A stretch of DNA of 64,000 nt from Dicyema japonicum (taxonomy: Eukaryota > Dicyemida > Rhombozoa > Dicyemidae), in NCBI GenBank assembly GCA_011109175.1, contig RDEW01000041.1, forward strand, positions 124,001-188,000, given 5' to 3'. Position 1 is the first letter of the stretch. The number at the start of each line of letters is the position of its first letter. The notes under the pieces were generated by a model. It saw only the letters and a program-made list of their open reading frames with translations, did no database searches and was not told where the DNA came from. The position numbers and the translations under genes were made by a program. This document shows, piece after piece, positions 44,818 through 56,706 of the stretch.

Positions 44818-47152
44818 ATGGAAATACCTTCATTATATGCTCATTGCATTAAAACTATTCAAAAATACATTAATGGGAAAAAATATCAAGAATTGAGCGA
44901 AAAAACTAAAAAAATGATTTCTAAAAGATTATTAGAAGAACCGAGTTATTTAGAAAATCTATTTGCCGATGAAAATCCAAGTGAACAATATTCACGTATA
45001 TACAAGATTCCAGATGTAGTACATAAGAATATTTTCTACGTTAAATTGACAAAGCAAAGAGTTGACATTAAAGATGTTGTCAAGATGATTCATGTTTATC
45101 CGAATTTGTCGAATATTCAAATATGGGAAATAACTTCATCAGAAAAGCATCCTTTACTACCATTCTCACCCAATAACGTCAAATCATTCACACTTCTTGA
45201 ATATAATAACCCAGATTTGCTACATTCCCTATTTATGACTGGATTTAACAAAATAACATTCCTTGAACTTCTTCATGGCAAATAAAAAGTGTCAACAATC
45301 TTTAAAAAATAGACATTGAAATATGGAAAAACGGAACACATAAAATTATCCAACATATGATTATCAACTTTGAAGAATTTGTGGCAAACTTAAACAGTCC
45401 AGAGTCCTTGTGGTTTGTTTTTTTATAATCCAGTTATTTTGCACTCGTGAATACTGAAGTTTTTTAATCTTAAAATATTTTTTGTGAATGAGATTTGTTG
45501 TATCCTCGAAAAAGCAAAGAACCTTACTTTCTAGATTTATCAATGACTATGATCGACGTATCAAGACTCACAGAGTAATTTATTTTAGTAATCATAGCCA
45601 AATGCCGAAATACGGATTGAACAAATTTCAGGATGGAAAAACCTTATTTTTTAATAAAGATATAAACGAATTGGTAAATTTGAGAAAATAATATAGAATG
45701 ATCGAGAATCGGCATTAAATAACTTAGTCAGGTCTGTAACTACCAATCTATTGGATGAAACCATCTATAGGTTTCGCAATAAGAAAATTCGAAGTAACTT
45801 TTTAAATCGATTTTTGAGAGTATTTTAAAATATTAATATAGATTATCTATTATGAATATAATGTTGAATCCCATAAATATGCAAGTTATACTCTGTAATT
45901 TGTTATCTAACTCCAGATATATTCTATATCACACTATCCAAACGCATCACATTTCGTATTTTACTCGTCGGTATGAGTTGATTTTATTCGTAGTTTAATT
46001 TATGACATTTTTCTCAATGTCATTATGTTTTGCATATGTGATAGAGAATTGGTATTTGAAATTTTAAATTTGTAGGATATTGCTCCTGATTGTTTAGAGT
46101 TATTAATCTTTTTAAAACCATGGGAGACGCCAATTTTCGTTGGTTAATTATTCATTTTAGTTCAATGCGTTTTCATGCATGTTAATTGCAATAGCCACAT
46201 CTCCCGACTTTGATTATTATATATTTAGAAATTGTCGAAGTATCATGAAAAGTTTAAGTGTCGAATTTCTAACTTATTTTGGGCATTCTGGACTCATCAA
46301 AGTTTAAAAATTGTATTTTTAGTACTGCCTTCAATGCATCAGAACATTAGCTATCGAATTTGATGGGTTCCTAGGTATGTTGAGCTGGCTATTAGGTATT
46401 TAAAATATTTTTAGTTAGACGAAAATGAATTGAATGTGAATTTGTTTATTGATTTTGGCGGACTTGGGGTTATTTGTCATATTTTCGAAAGATACCCGTT
46501 CACACATTCCGACATAAAAATGATGCTGGCACTACTTGAGATTACGGAAAGTCTAGCTAAATTTTCGAAATCTAGACGTTTACTGGGGGCTTCTAGATTG
46601 ATAGAATTATTAATGTAAACTTGCAAATTATTAAAAGGAATCCTACTTACGACGATTGGGATTTTTATCTGCCCTATAAAATCAGGAGCTGTATGTGTCT
46701 TGTATTGAGTGATTCGCATATTTCCCTTACATTTATAAATTTACATATAGGTGATATGAGTCCCCGAGAAATGATTCTAGATAAAATTTTTCAATTTATA
46801 ATTATGTATCCTTATGAAGCCTGTCGTGATAAAGAGATAAGGTTATTCAAATTTTACTATCAAGGTCATTTATGTCAACAGTAAATCTATTATGCGTAAA
46901 CACAGATGAGCGAATTTGGCTTTGGGCTGTGTGGGAACTTGCTAATTTAACCACTACATCTTGTTAATCTTAATTTTATAATAGCAAATATATTTATGCT
47001 CAAATTGATGAAGTATGACATTATTCAGAAAATTAGTAATGTATGTTCACAATCCAATATGAAAGAGATCCATAACTATGCTTTGATTTTTAAAAGAAAT
47101 TACAATGTTGCTATTTTTATAATTTTAGAATTTCATTGAAAGTCAATGCTAG
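44818..47152 (+). CDS. ZYG11/ZER1-like CUL2 ubiquitin-ligase substrate receptor
   Basis: ZYG11 and ZER1 recruit substrates (Gly N-degrons) to CUL2 E3 ligases. First exon (44818-45285): MEIPSLYAHCIKTIQKYING...RLL, a VHL/F-box-like helix pair as at the family N terminus. An LRR follows (FLDLSMTMIDVSRLT, after a 1-nt frame break near 45531), then ARM repeats: YCLQCIRTLAIEFD, LDENELNVNLFIDFGGLGVI, DIKMMLALLEITESLA, MSPREMILDKIFQFIIMYPY, IWLWAVWELANLT. These line up in order with ZYG11B, including the LWAVW motif near its end. Introns that restore frame: 45575-45597 (23 nt), 46302-46322 (21), 46615-46637 (23), 46963-46984 (22), 47107-47128 (22), plus a 17-nt candidate near 46866. Parts between 45290-45480 and 45690-46250 are not resolved. 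Some regions may be decayed. Confidence 0.7.
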
Positions 47153-47560
47153 GCTCCGCATTCTTTAGTTAACTTATTTCTTATTAACAAATAACTAATA
47201 ATTTTCACTGGTTTTATTTTTGACCGGAATTCTCAAATTATAAAAGATATCAGAGACCTATAATTTCATCTCACCGTTAGCGTTATCGTAATAATTATTA
47301 TTAATACGCCAAAAATCACCAGGTAAACTGATTAAAAGAAAACGCCATATGTGCATCTGCAGTGTTGAGACGCTCAAAAAATTTTCGAGAAAAAAAGAAA
47401 TTTTTATAAAAATAATGTTAAAAATTAAATAATTGTGTTTTAAGATAAATTAAAAAAGTATTTGGTAGATTTATAAATTTTTCGATAGATTAAATATTCA
47501 ACAGTCCAGATTATATAATGAAAATTTTTAAACTTAAAAAAATGTCAGTTCAGATCGGCG
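47153..47560. other. Intergenic with one solo non-LTR tail
   Basis: At 47285-47350 (minus) lies a stretch matching only the last about 65 bp of the AGIT-stop family (cagtttacctggtgattttt then attaataataat), an extremely 5'-truncated insert. Otherwise nothing. Confidence 0.6.
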
Positions 47561-47799
47561 AGGTCAATGCTCAAAATACAAAAAAATATTTTCAGAAAAC
47601 ATTTCATTGGGAGAAATTATTAATAATAAAAAATAAAACTTATAGTTTTTTTTGAAAATATCAATTATAAAATATGATTTTAGTGGAATTAACACGAAAG
47701 CAATTGAAAATTTAAGATTTTCAGTCAATCGGGACAGCACGGTGAATTCATTGACTAGAGAGAAAAGGCAAAAATGATATTTTCCGAATCCTGAATGGA

Positions 47800-48090
47800 A
47801 TTTTTTTGCATTTTGAAAGGATATTTTCCATACAATATTGCCATCGAAGACTACTACTCCTCCCATATAAAACGTTTTGTGGAAGACCAAGAACAACCCT
47901 CCCAGTCGTTCTACAAGGCAATCTGAGTGACACAAAGAAAACACTAGTATCTGCTGATGACCTGAACACATTTAGGGATCTGTCTAAGAACAGAAAAGCC
48001 TGGAATAAGCTAACTCTATCTCTGGTCTTTTTTGCTGCACATGCGGGGCTATAAATATTATGGCTCTCGTGAAAGTGCTATTAATAATAA
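47800..48090 (+). mobile_element. RTE-like non-LTR 3' end
   Basis: The frame 47806-48054 reads RPRTTLPVVLQGNLSDTKKT then SADDLNTFRDLSKNRKAWNK, the standard RTE C terminus, followed by tatggctctcgtgaaagtgc and ATTAATAATAAT, the RTE 3' tail also seen at 62630-62670 and (minus) 36370-36420. Confidence 0.8.
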
Positions 48091-48114
48091 TATAAAAATC
48101 TAAAGGATTTCTTT

Positions 48115-48746
48115 TTTTAACGTTCAATGTCAGAGGACTCTCTAGTGCATGGAAAAAATAGAACTTTGTGAAGACGTTTCAAAATATAAGATATCAATCG
48201 GATGTCTCCAGAGACAAAAATATCGAAGGAGTTTGAAGAACAACACGCAAGTTTAAGTTAATCTTACTCTCTGGGGGATCAAAACATTAGGACTAGGATT
48301 CTCTGTAAGAAAGGACCTAGTTCAGCGCATATACCGTTAATAAAAAAGACCGCAATATTGTCACTGATGCCCGTGATTGTGGAGGGTCTATAATTGACAG
48401 TGATCACAAGATGGTGATTGCCAAAACGCGCTTAAATAAACTTATGGGTCTGCAAGGGATGAAAAGAAAGTGCAATGGACACACGGAACTGCGGGGGAAG
48501 GGATATGTTATAGGCCATCTAAAGAACAATACCATCCAAGGAGAGGAATTCAGAAAATATCTGGATTGGAAGAAATGTAAGTAGATTTGGCATTCCAAAT
48601 TGCGTGGACCTTGGTCAAACAGAAGATCATGATTGCTGCGGATCTATATAAAAGAGGACTACGTAACTAATACACCCACTGAAGAAATAACTGCTTTGAA
48701 ACTTCTTGCTAATCAACAAAAGGCGATATGGATACAATGTATAAAT
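48115..48746 (+). mobile_element. RTE-like non-LTR element, 5' segment (split by hAT)
   Basis: Starts immediately after the preceding RTE tail with TFNVRGLSSAWK (endonuclease N terminus). Further on SIIDSDHKMVIAKTRLNK. The reading is interrupted at 48746 by the hAT element and resumes at 51072. Confidence 0.72.
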
Positions 48747-51063
48747 CACTGGTTCCCAAAGTGTGCCTGGAGGCATCCTAGGGTGCCTCATTTTGGATCC
48801 TGGGTGCCTCAAAAAAATAATGATATTTAAAAAAATTACAGGGTTTTTATTCAAAGTGAAAACTTATTCACATCAATGTGAGAATCATTCACATCAAAGT
48901 GAGAATTATTTAAATTGACATTAAATAAGTTTTAATCTTCGTAATTGTTAATGTCTCGAAATTTTGTCTGATGATAATAGGCGTTTTATTATTAATATGT
49001 ATTCCAATGGATCCACAGCTAAGTCAATTAGCGAAAATATATGTATTTCTGCGAAAACTCTCTATCGAATTATTGGAGATTTCAAAAAAATTGGGAAAAT
49101 TGAAAGTAATCCAAAAGGCGGTCTTCGAAATATAAAAATCACTAAAGAAATTTTTCTGTTTATAAAGAATGAAGTATCGGATTCGTGTGATATTTCTTGT
49201 AAAGAAATATCCTCGAAAATATTTGCTAAATTTGGTTAAACGATCGGAACATAAGCGATCCATTATCATTTAGAAGGATTCAACTACTCTTTTAAAAAAA
49301 TTCAACTTCTTCCAGAACGAAGAATATCAAATGATGTGGATGCTTTACGTAAACAACATGCAAAAAAATTATTGGCACACTATCCAATACTCTAGAAAGC
49401 AAATTTTTTGTGGATGAAGTTCGATTATACTTCATGAAAATGATGGGTGAAATAAATAAATTAATCTAATCCCTAATTTTCATTCGATATATAAATTTTT
49501 GTTCATTTTTATACGAGTATTGTATCTTAACTAAAGAAATTCTCACTTTGATGTGAATAATTCTCACATTGATGTGAATGATTCTCACTTTGATGTGAAC
49601 AAGTTCTCACTTTGAATTGAAAACCCTGTAATTTAAATTAAATATTTTGTTATAATATTTTACGCCTACTTGAATTTCGCGTGTATTTTTTTCTTGTTGG
49701 TTGATAGTATTCCTATTAAAGTTTATAACTTTATTATTCCATTTCTAGAATAGAAAATATAAGAAAAAATGTCTTGCTTATGGATTTTGCCAGTTTGAGG
49801 ACGATTCGAAGAGAGCAGAGTGTATGATGTGCTACAAAATTATGTCAAAAGAGACGTTAGTACCATCTAAGCTCCATTGACATCTCGTTGTTCAGCACAA
49901 AGAATTGAAAAACAAAAAATACATCTTTTTTGAAAAAATGCTTGCTGCTTTTAGTAAATCGAAAGATTCAATGAAAAACTTCACAAAAGATGAAAATTTA
50001 AAAGCCACTGAAGCTTCCTATGAAGTTGACTATAACTTTTAATTTATCTTAGATAAGTTACCTTATTGCAAAAAATAGAAAAGCTTACACTATAGTGGAA
50101 TCTTTAATAAAACCTATTCTCAAAAATTTTATCTTGTTTATGTGGGGGTGATAATTCTCAAAAAATTAATTCAGTCTTCTAACAGCACTGTAAAATGACG
50201 CATTTATGATTTTTCCAATGACATTGAAAATTAATTAGTTTCCCGCTTAAAAAATCTGATTATTTTTCAATTCAGTTTGACAAATCAACTGATGTTGAAG
50301 GATTATCAATGTTATTAGTTTTGTTCGTTGTTTGTTTGATTTTACACTGCAACAAGATTTTTTATTTTGTAAATCTCTTGAAAAAACACAACTGGTCAAG
50401 AAATTTTCAACGCAATCGATGATATGATTTCTCCCCGAATTATGTAGGGAAAATTGTATTAATGTTTGCACTGTCGGTGCTCAAGCAATGATCGGGAAGT
50501 TTGCTGAAGACTGCTTATTAAAATATGAACATAAACTGGGATTGTTTCATTTTTGGTCTGAATGCAGTTGGAAATATGAAGAAAGGCAAAAAAGCAATAA
50601 CTTTTTTATTACCATTTTCGACTACCTACCGCAGCGAGTTCGGTTTTTCCTTATATTCCTCAACGAAAACAAAGTACAGGAAAAGTTTGAAGCTTCCTCA
50701 GATATAAGATTGCAACTATCCACATTGACCCCGGATATTAAAGGTCTCTGCAAGCAAAAAACAGTTACACCTTTCACATTAATTCTGTTGCCTTAATAAA
50801 TAAAATCAGAAATATTATTATTAATAAAAACAATTTTTTTTTTTTTTTTTTTTTTTTTTTGATTGGAATAGCCATACTCCGAGGGAACTCGTTCGCAATC
50901 CACTCAGCAGGCTTCCTCAACTGACATTTGTTTAATTGTTATATATTTGATATTAAAAAAAAAAAAAATAAAAAAATAAAAAAAAATAAAAACAATTAGG
51001 GTGCCTCAAATTTTTAGAAAATACAAAAAGGTGCCTCGCCTCAAAAAAGTTTGGGAACCACTG
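48747..51063 (+). mobile_element. hAT transposon with TIRs and TSD, carrying nested Tc1 element
   Basis: Ends cactggttcccaaagtgtgc and ...aaagtttgggaaccactg; TSD gtataaat (48739-48746) / gtctaaat (51064-51071), 7 of 8. Subterminal ggtgcctc repeats are on both sides. Transposase remnants 49750-50800 are broken: IQFDKSTDVEGLSMLLVLFV, then ITFLLPFSTTYRSEFGFSLY at the dimerisation end. Poly(T) 50829-50860 and poly(A) 50955-50990 flank a 100-bp unknown insert. Confidence 0.88.
48839..49628 (+). mobile_element. Tc1/mariner-type transposon with tandem-repeat TIRs (copy B), nested in hAT
   Basis: TA-flanked; ends cagggtttttattcaaagtg and ...cactttgaattgaaaaccctg. TIRs are built of alternating tcacatcaaagtgagaat units (about four per side). 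Inside, 48964-49239 encodes the helix-turn-helix part (FIINMYSNGSTAKSISENI, KTLYRIIGDFKKIGKIE) followed by a degenerate catalytic region (VDEVRL near 49420). Confidence 0.88.
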
Positions 51064-51071
51064 GTCTAAAT

Positions 51072-51640
51072 ACAAATGACAAAAATACGAAACAGAGGCT
51101 AAAAAAGAAAAAAACAGTCATCAAAAAGAAAATAAGAAAAGCTGCACGTCGGATATTAAAGAACGAATCAATAACAAAATAGGAGAAAATCGAAAGGCCT
51201 TAGACAATGCGAAGTTTTATGAGGCTGTTGGACAAATCAGAAAACTACCAATGAAAACACTGACTTTACGAGATGAAAAAGGAAAAAATAGCCGACAAAA
51301 AGTTGCAGAACTTATAGCGGACTATTTTGATGCACAATTCATATCAAAAATAGCAAAAAACTCACAATTAACAGGGATCGGGGAAAATTAGACAAAGAAA
51401 TAACTTTGGAAGAAGTATTGACAGCAAGTTTCAAACTGAAGGACAATAAGAGTCCCGGTCCAGATGGCTTGAATGGTGAATTTTTCAAATATGGAGCGCA
51501 AAAACTATACAAGACAATTGCCTGGATTCTAAACGAAACGTACGGTAAAGTAGTTACCTTGCCACTTGGAGAAGGACTACTGGTACCAGTACAGCGGGGA
51601 AAGTTGAGAACCAAAGACCAGTGGTTTTGACCAACACATT
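51072..51640 (+). mobile_element. RTE-like non-LTR element, continuation after hAT
   Basis: Linker and RT start: SDIKERINNKIGENRKALDN, QIRKLPMKTLTLRDEKGKNS, FKLKDNKSPGPDGLNGEFFK, LGEGLLVPVQ(R)GK. Same element as 48115-48746. Confidence 0.78.
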
Positions 51641-51679
51641 ACGGAAGTTACTAGCCAATTGCACATGCTTTGTCAGATC

Positions 51680-52020
51680 TCGCCATCTCGCACGTGTCTA
51701 TAATAATAATATTCCCCATACAGATAATGGAGAGAAATTCAAAAATTCCCACTGCGAAAATTACAATATTTCCCATGTTACGCAACAGCACGAGGTTTAT
51801 GGATACAAGGACAAGTCGAACGGTATTTTTTGTTTAATGTCAATAGATGTAGTCAATAAATAAAAGATGGATCTCATTGGCGAGTGCATCGAGAGGCAAT
51901 TTTGGATGCTACATTCATTTGATGAAAGACATTGTTCGCGATTATAAGCAAGCTGTCCACGATACAACAAAACAAACACCATTTGAAATTTTTTTCAATG
52001 TGAATCTGAAAATATCAAAA
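51680..52020 (+). mobile_element. Degenerate integrase fragment (Ginger/gypsy-like)
   Basis: Pieces HTDNGEKFKNSHCENYNISH (second catalytic D in TDNG.EF) and VRDYKQAVHDTTKQTPFEIF (after the catalytic Glu; the Glu region itself is lost), matching the layout of the intact integrase at 55205-56706. Confidence 0.65.
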
Positions 52021-52499
52021 AAGGGAATTAGAAGCGATATAAAATGAAAATCTTCAATATAGAAATCAATATGGATTGAAAGAATATAAAGGAAAAATCT
52101 TCAATATCAAATATTTGAAAAAATATATCACTGATTAGTCCAGGAATTACGCAAATTTCAGAAATTGGCAAAATGCTACCATCAACATTTTGCCAATAGC
52201 CATCCAGCACTGATCAGATACATAATAATACATCTGAGATATCTAAAATACATAACATTGAAGTATACCTGTGAGAAATCTAAGATATTTAAATATAACT
52301 ATGAATAAATAATCTTTTTGAAGATAAAGTATTAGTTCAACAAAACCACATGAAAGCCAAACATCAACATGTATTTAGATTAAAAATAAGTTTTAAAATT
52401 TTAAATATAGTAAATTATTAAAATTTTTAATTTTAATTCTTCATTTTCTTAAATATGTAAAGTTCTCACTGGGTTCGATTTGAGTCTCTCGAGCGATCA

Positions 52500-53129
52500 A
52501 TAATTAAGGTTCTGGATGCGCTCAAGTACATTTAATGCACCTCGAAAAGGGATCATTGGCTTTCTTTCATCAGGGAACATTTGGTTGATGAATTTCTGGC
52601 TAAGCATCTGTTTCTCGGACGTCTGTTTCTGACCGACGCAAACCAAAGGATCGGAAAACTTGTGTATTTGCCTATTTATTTAGGGCTCCGTGATCACCGA
52701 GAAAGATTGGCAGAGAAAACCATCGAATGTCTGTGGTCTCCCATTGTTCCCACTACCTTACGAAAAAACCTTCTCTCATTCCCGCAGAGGAATACGATTG
52801 GAGAGGGAATTTTTTATCCAATCGACTTTCATTTGCCTTCGAAAAAGACAAGCCAATCGGTTTCTATCTTCTTCACAGATCCGAAAGAATCCGGATCCGC
52901 TATTACTGGTCGTTTCTTTAGTTAGTATAGATTAATTGTTGATCCAATATGAGAGCCCAGCATATGTATAGTCTACGGTATATCAACTTGAGTCTGTGGA
53001 GCGTAGTCTCAGATAACGCGAATCTCCACGCAACAGAGGAATACTTCACGCAACCATCCTCAGGCTATCGTTATACAACCTTACCAGTCTCCCCAGTAGA
53101 CTTACAGGGGCATTTTTAAAGAGGATCAA
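52500..53129 (-). mobile_element. Non-LTR 3' fragment (minus)
   Basis: Minus reading: ILFKNAPVSLLGRLVRLYND, KYSSVAWRFALSETTLHRLK, PVIADPDSFGSVKKIE, KIPSPIVFLCGNERRFFRKV, VGTMGDHR. Same family as 19515-20098 and 34590-35810. It meets a + copy head to head at 53130. Confidence 0.7.
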
Positions 53130-53156
53130 TGGAATTTGATCCTCTTTAAAAATGCC
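53109..53156. repeat. Perfect 21-bp palindrome with 6-nt loop
   Basis: Arms 53109-53129 (ggcatttttaaagaggatca then a) and 53136-53156 are exact reverse complements, loop tggaat. It sits exactly at the junction of two oppositely oriented non-LTR fragments. Confidence 0.95.
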
Positions 53157-54540
53157 TTGCAAATAGCAGATAGGACCTCTTCCATGGCCATTGCCTGGAA
53201 AGCAGCGAAAGCTGAACAGTATGGGCCTCTCCGAAGAGATAACATATTCACTTGGAAGAACTATCGTGACTTGCTGCGAATATCTCCTCAATTTCGGCAT
53301 GGTCCGAGTTTCAGAACCATCCGAGCGACCTCATCAATGAACAATTTTATTTCTGGCCTAATTTTTTTGAATAATATCGACAAACCTCATGCTTTTAAAA
53401 TGAGTTCCCCAAGGCTCCGCTTTGTCCCCTACCTTATTCAACTTGCACCTAAGCGACATTCCAACCAATTCCAAGACACCTCTCCTATCATATGCGGATG
53501 ACCTGATTATCGCTACTAAAGATAATCTTAACGAAGTAACGAAACATGTTCAGAACCACTTGAACATTCTTGAAGAGTGGCTTGGAGCAAAATACCCACC
53601 CCTTCTCCATCGAAATCCACCGTAACTGTATTCACGTTCAACCGTCTCCAACTAAATTTTCAACCATTTTTAACAATTCATGGACAAAAACTCCCCGTTA
53701 CGAAACATCACAAAATACTTGGAGTTATTTATGACCAACTACTAACTTTCTCGAAACATGTGGAAGAACAATGTACAAAGGCTTCTCGCAAGATCAACGT
53801 ACTTAAAGCTGTGTCAGGCCATTACTTCGGCCAAAGCAAAGAAGCCCTAATTATCATATATAAACAATTCATTCAAACAACTATTAAATGATGGTCCTCA
53901 CTGGTCAACCTCTGCCTCCCTTACTTTTATCGACATCTACAAAAAGTCCAAAACATTGCGCTCAGAACGATTACTGAATGTCTCAGATCAACCCCTATTG
54001 ATAATCTACACTGGGAATCATAGATCAATTGGAGACCATTGGAAATGAGAGCACTGCAGTTCCTCTCCCAAGCCTACAGACTAGACCATCTCTGCCACTC
54101 TATGCAAACCCCAAAACAAAGAAAAATTACTGACAACCAGTTACCTGTCTAGAAAGCTATCATCCACCCCTTCCAACCCCAAACAGATACACGATTTTGT
54201 TTCTGAGAAGAATCCGAAAATTCGATGATAATAAAATACTAAACCGGCTCCCTCCTCCAATAGACCAACCAGAATCCTCTTTTCCGAGGGACATCCGGGT
54301 AAACCTGGCACGTCTACAATGTGGGCACCACCCCTCCTTACCGACGTAAGATTTCCTCTGTCCTTTTGCAACCTTTACGTGTTGACAACAAACCACCTAT
54401 TTGAATGTCATAAGCACACCGTTCGTCTACAAAGCTGTGACGACCGATCTATGAGAGCGACCAACATTTGCTGCGTTCTATTTAATAGTTACTTGCCTCC
54501 TACAAGTTAGTGACGTCGGGTTACTTAACTAATTAACTAT
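53136..54540 (+). mobile_element. Jockey/CR1-like non-LTR retrotransposon, RT to 3' end
   Basis: Reads ALSPTLFNLHLSDIPTNSKT then LLSYADDLIIATKDNL (YADD), KILGVIYDQLLTFSKHVEEQ, IALRTITECLRSTPIDNLH, and the finger CNLYVLTTNHLFECHKH, followed by the 3' UTR shared with 16920-17005. Frameshifts at about 53420, 53600 and 54000. Confidence 0.82.
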
Positions 54541-54745
54541 GGCGAGCGAAATTTGCTCAAATAAACCAGCGGCGCTCAGGGGATCTCCTGATCGTGTAGT
54601 AATCTGATTCTTTAGACGATTCAAGAATTTCAAGGGAACCAGACGTCTCAACGGCGAGTGGAACAGACAAAAAATCATTGGTAGGACCGCGTACTTTGCC
54701 CGCTTCAACCTCTCGGCATAGTATTGTATGACTCCGAGACTTCAA
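54541..54745 (-). mobile_element. PD-(D/E)XK-type non-LTR 3' fragment (minus)
   Basis: The minus strand matches 7560-7673 plus 9356-9430 (gtcctacc-aatgattttttgt, gagacgtctggttccctt, gagcgccgctggtttatttg), i.e. an uninterrupted copy of the element split by hAT at 7674. Confidence 0.75.
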
Positions 54746-54961
54746 GATATTTACCTTTTTCGAAGACATGTGTTTTACTTTTTTACAATATGAAGTATTT
54801 TCCGTTTGTCATGTTCGGGTAGGAAATTTGACTTTTGAAAATACTTTTGTTTTTTACCAAAGTGTCATAAGCACATATTATGTCACATGGGCGGCGCGTA
54901 ACGCATGGGCAGCCTGTTACATTTTTTCGACCTTGAAAAGATTTTTTGATTATCCGACATT

Positions 54962-55062
54962 ATTATTATTAATGTCGGATCACTGGGTCAAAAAGAAAGA
55001 AATAAAAGTTCTCATCTAACTAAGTGATCCCAGACCGACAAAGTGAGGATGAGTCCTCATTG
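54962..55062 (-). mobile_element. 101-bp non-LTR 3' tail insertion inside Ginger element
   Basis: Minus orientation: ...gtctgggatcacttagttag...ctttttgacc...TTAATAATAATA. Flanked by a perfect 14-bp target duplication gattatccgacatt (54948-54961 and 55063-55076). It proves target-primed insertion of only the last 100 bp of an element. Confidence 0.9.
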
Positions 55063-55204
55063 GATTATCCGACATTTAATTTTGTATATCCGATTTATAT
55101 CGTGATTTAATCCTGTTAAATTAGTTTTTTATTCATAAATGTTATGATTATAAAGATTTTATTTTTTATAGCGGTAAACCTAGATTTCTAGCGTGATTTA
55201 TAGC

Positions 55205-56706
55205 ATGGAAGATTATTTTGTTGCAATGGCTTCTTACAAGGGTTTTGTGAAAGATTGCGTTGAATATCAAACTTTAAAAGATGCTTTGCATGATAAATTT
55301 CCCGAAAATCTTCCGAGGCACCGAAAATATAGGCTTGTAAAGAAGATAGAGAATTTTTCTATTATCAATGACAGGTATTGTAAATTTTCAATAATTTTAG
55401 ACTGTATCTTAAATCAACTGATCCCAAGTTAGTCATATCCCTGGATAATGAAACCGAAATGGAGCATGTTGCGAAATCGTTGCACGAGTTTTCACACGGA
55501 GGAGTCAATAAAATTGAGTATGAATGTCGACAAAGATACTTCACTGTAAAGAATGAGATTATCAGAAAAGTCATTCGAAATTGTGAAGTCTGCAAATTTT
55601 CGCGTCCTTTAAAAGTTCGTGATTTTTTATAATTGTAGATTGGAGATATAAATCACCATGTGTTTGCTTCTTCTCCAAATGAACGTTTTCAGATAGATCT
55701 AATAGACCTGAAAAAATTTTCAACATTAAATGAAAATTTCAAATGGATTTTAACGGTCATTGACATATATAGTAGGTGGTTTTTTTTTAATTTATAGATT
55801 CGCTTTTGTACGACCACTCTATAATAAGTCTGGTAAAGAAGTATGTGAAAACTTAAGATCTTTGTTCCGCCTGAATGGGCCATGTAAATTTCTTCAGTCG
55901 GACAATGGTTCTGAATTTAAAAATCAAGAAATAACAAAACTTTGCGAAGATTTTAACATTAAGCAAATTCACGGAAGGCCTAACAATCCACGAGCACAAG
56001 GAATTGTCGAAAGATTTAATCAGACGATCACGAGGAAGTTGTCAAAAATGCTGGATAACAGTGAAAAAAAGTGGCTTGATAAATTAGAAAGTGCTGTCTA
56101 CAGTTACAACATATCGGTCCATTCATTTTCTAACGAAAGTCCTTTCGAAAGATATCGAGGAATTAAGGGAATAAATTCAATAATTAATGGTTATACTTAT
56201 ATCATTATGACTTAGATAATTTAAGTGATGAGTGTGCGATTCCAGAACAAATTGACGATTTGGTTAATTGTTCGACTCCAGAATCTATTGAAAATTCACG
56301 TAGTTTGATTTAAAAAATTTATATCTAGATAATTCCCAGTCAGATAATTTGTGTCCGAATGCGAAGAGATTCAATTCGAAATTAAATCGATTGAAGAAAA
56401 TTCAATTATTACAAAGCTATGAACAGGAAAATGAATGTTCATAATAGTAAATATACTTTTAACATGGGAGATAAAGTATGAATCAAAAACATTAATAAAT
56501 AGGTTCGGGCTAAAAAGGACTTTGGAACAAATCCCTCATTGCGACTGGATAAGTTTGAGTCTCAGTATTATCCAGTTGCAGAAATAATTAATATTTTATC
56601 GAATAATCGCGTGGAGGTAGTTTTAAATAGTTTAATTTGATAGATAAAAAATTCGAAAGGAGAAATATCGACTGTATTAATGAGTAGACTAAAAAAAGTT
56701 ACTTAA
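55205..56706 (+). CDS. Ginger/KRBA2-like integrase with seven ultrashort introns
   Basis: DDE integrase that would cut and join the element ends. ATG 55205 (MEDYFVAMASYKG). Introns 55375-55400 (26 nt), 55615-55638 (24), 55776-55797 (22), 56190-56215 (26), 56303-56328 (26), 56476-56502 (27) and 56617-56643 (27) restore frame. Zinc-binding HHCC domain: HEFSHGGVNKIEYECR...CEVC. Catalytic core: IDLIDL (D1), LQSDNGSEFKN (D2), PRAQGIVERFNQ (E), with HGRPNNPRAQG as in KRBA2/SCAND3-type integrases. A C-terminal tail GDKVRAKKDFGTN follows, and the last exon ends SRLKKVT-stop. One 1-nt frame break near 56430 (run of A). The first-D to E spacing and all catalytic residues are intact. Confidence 0.88.
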
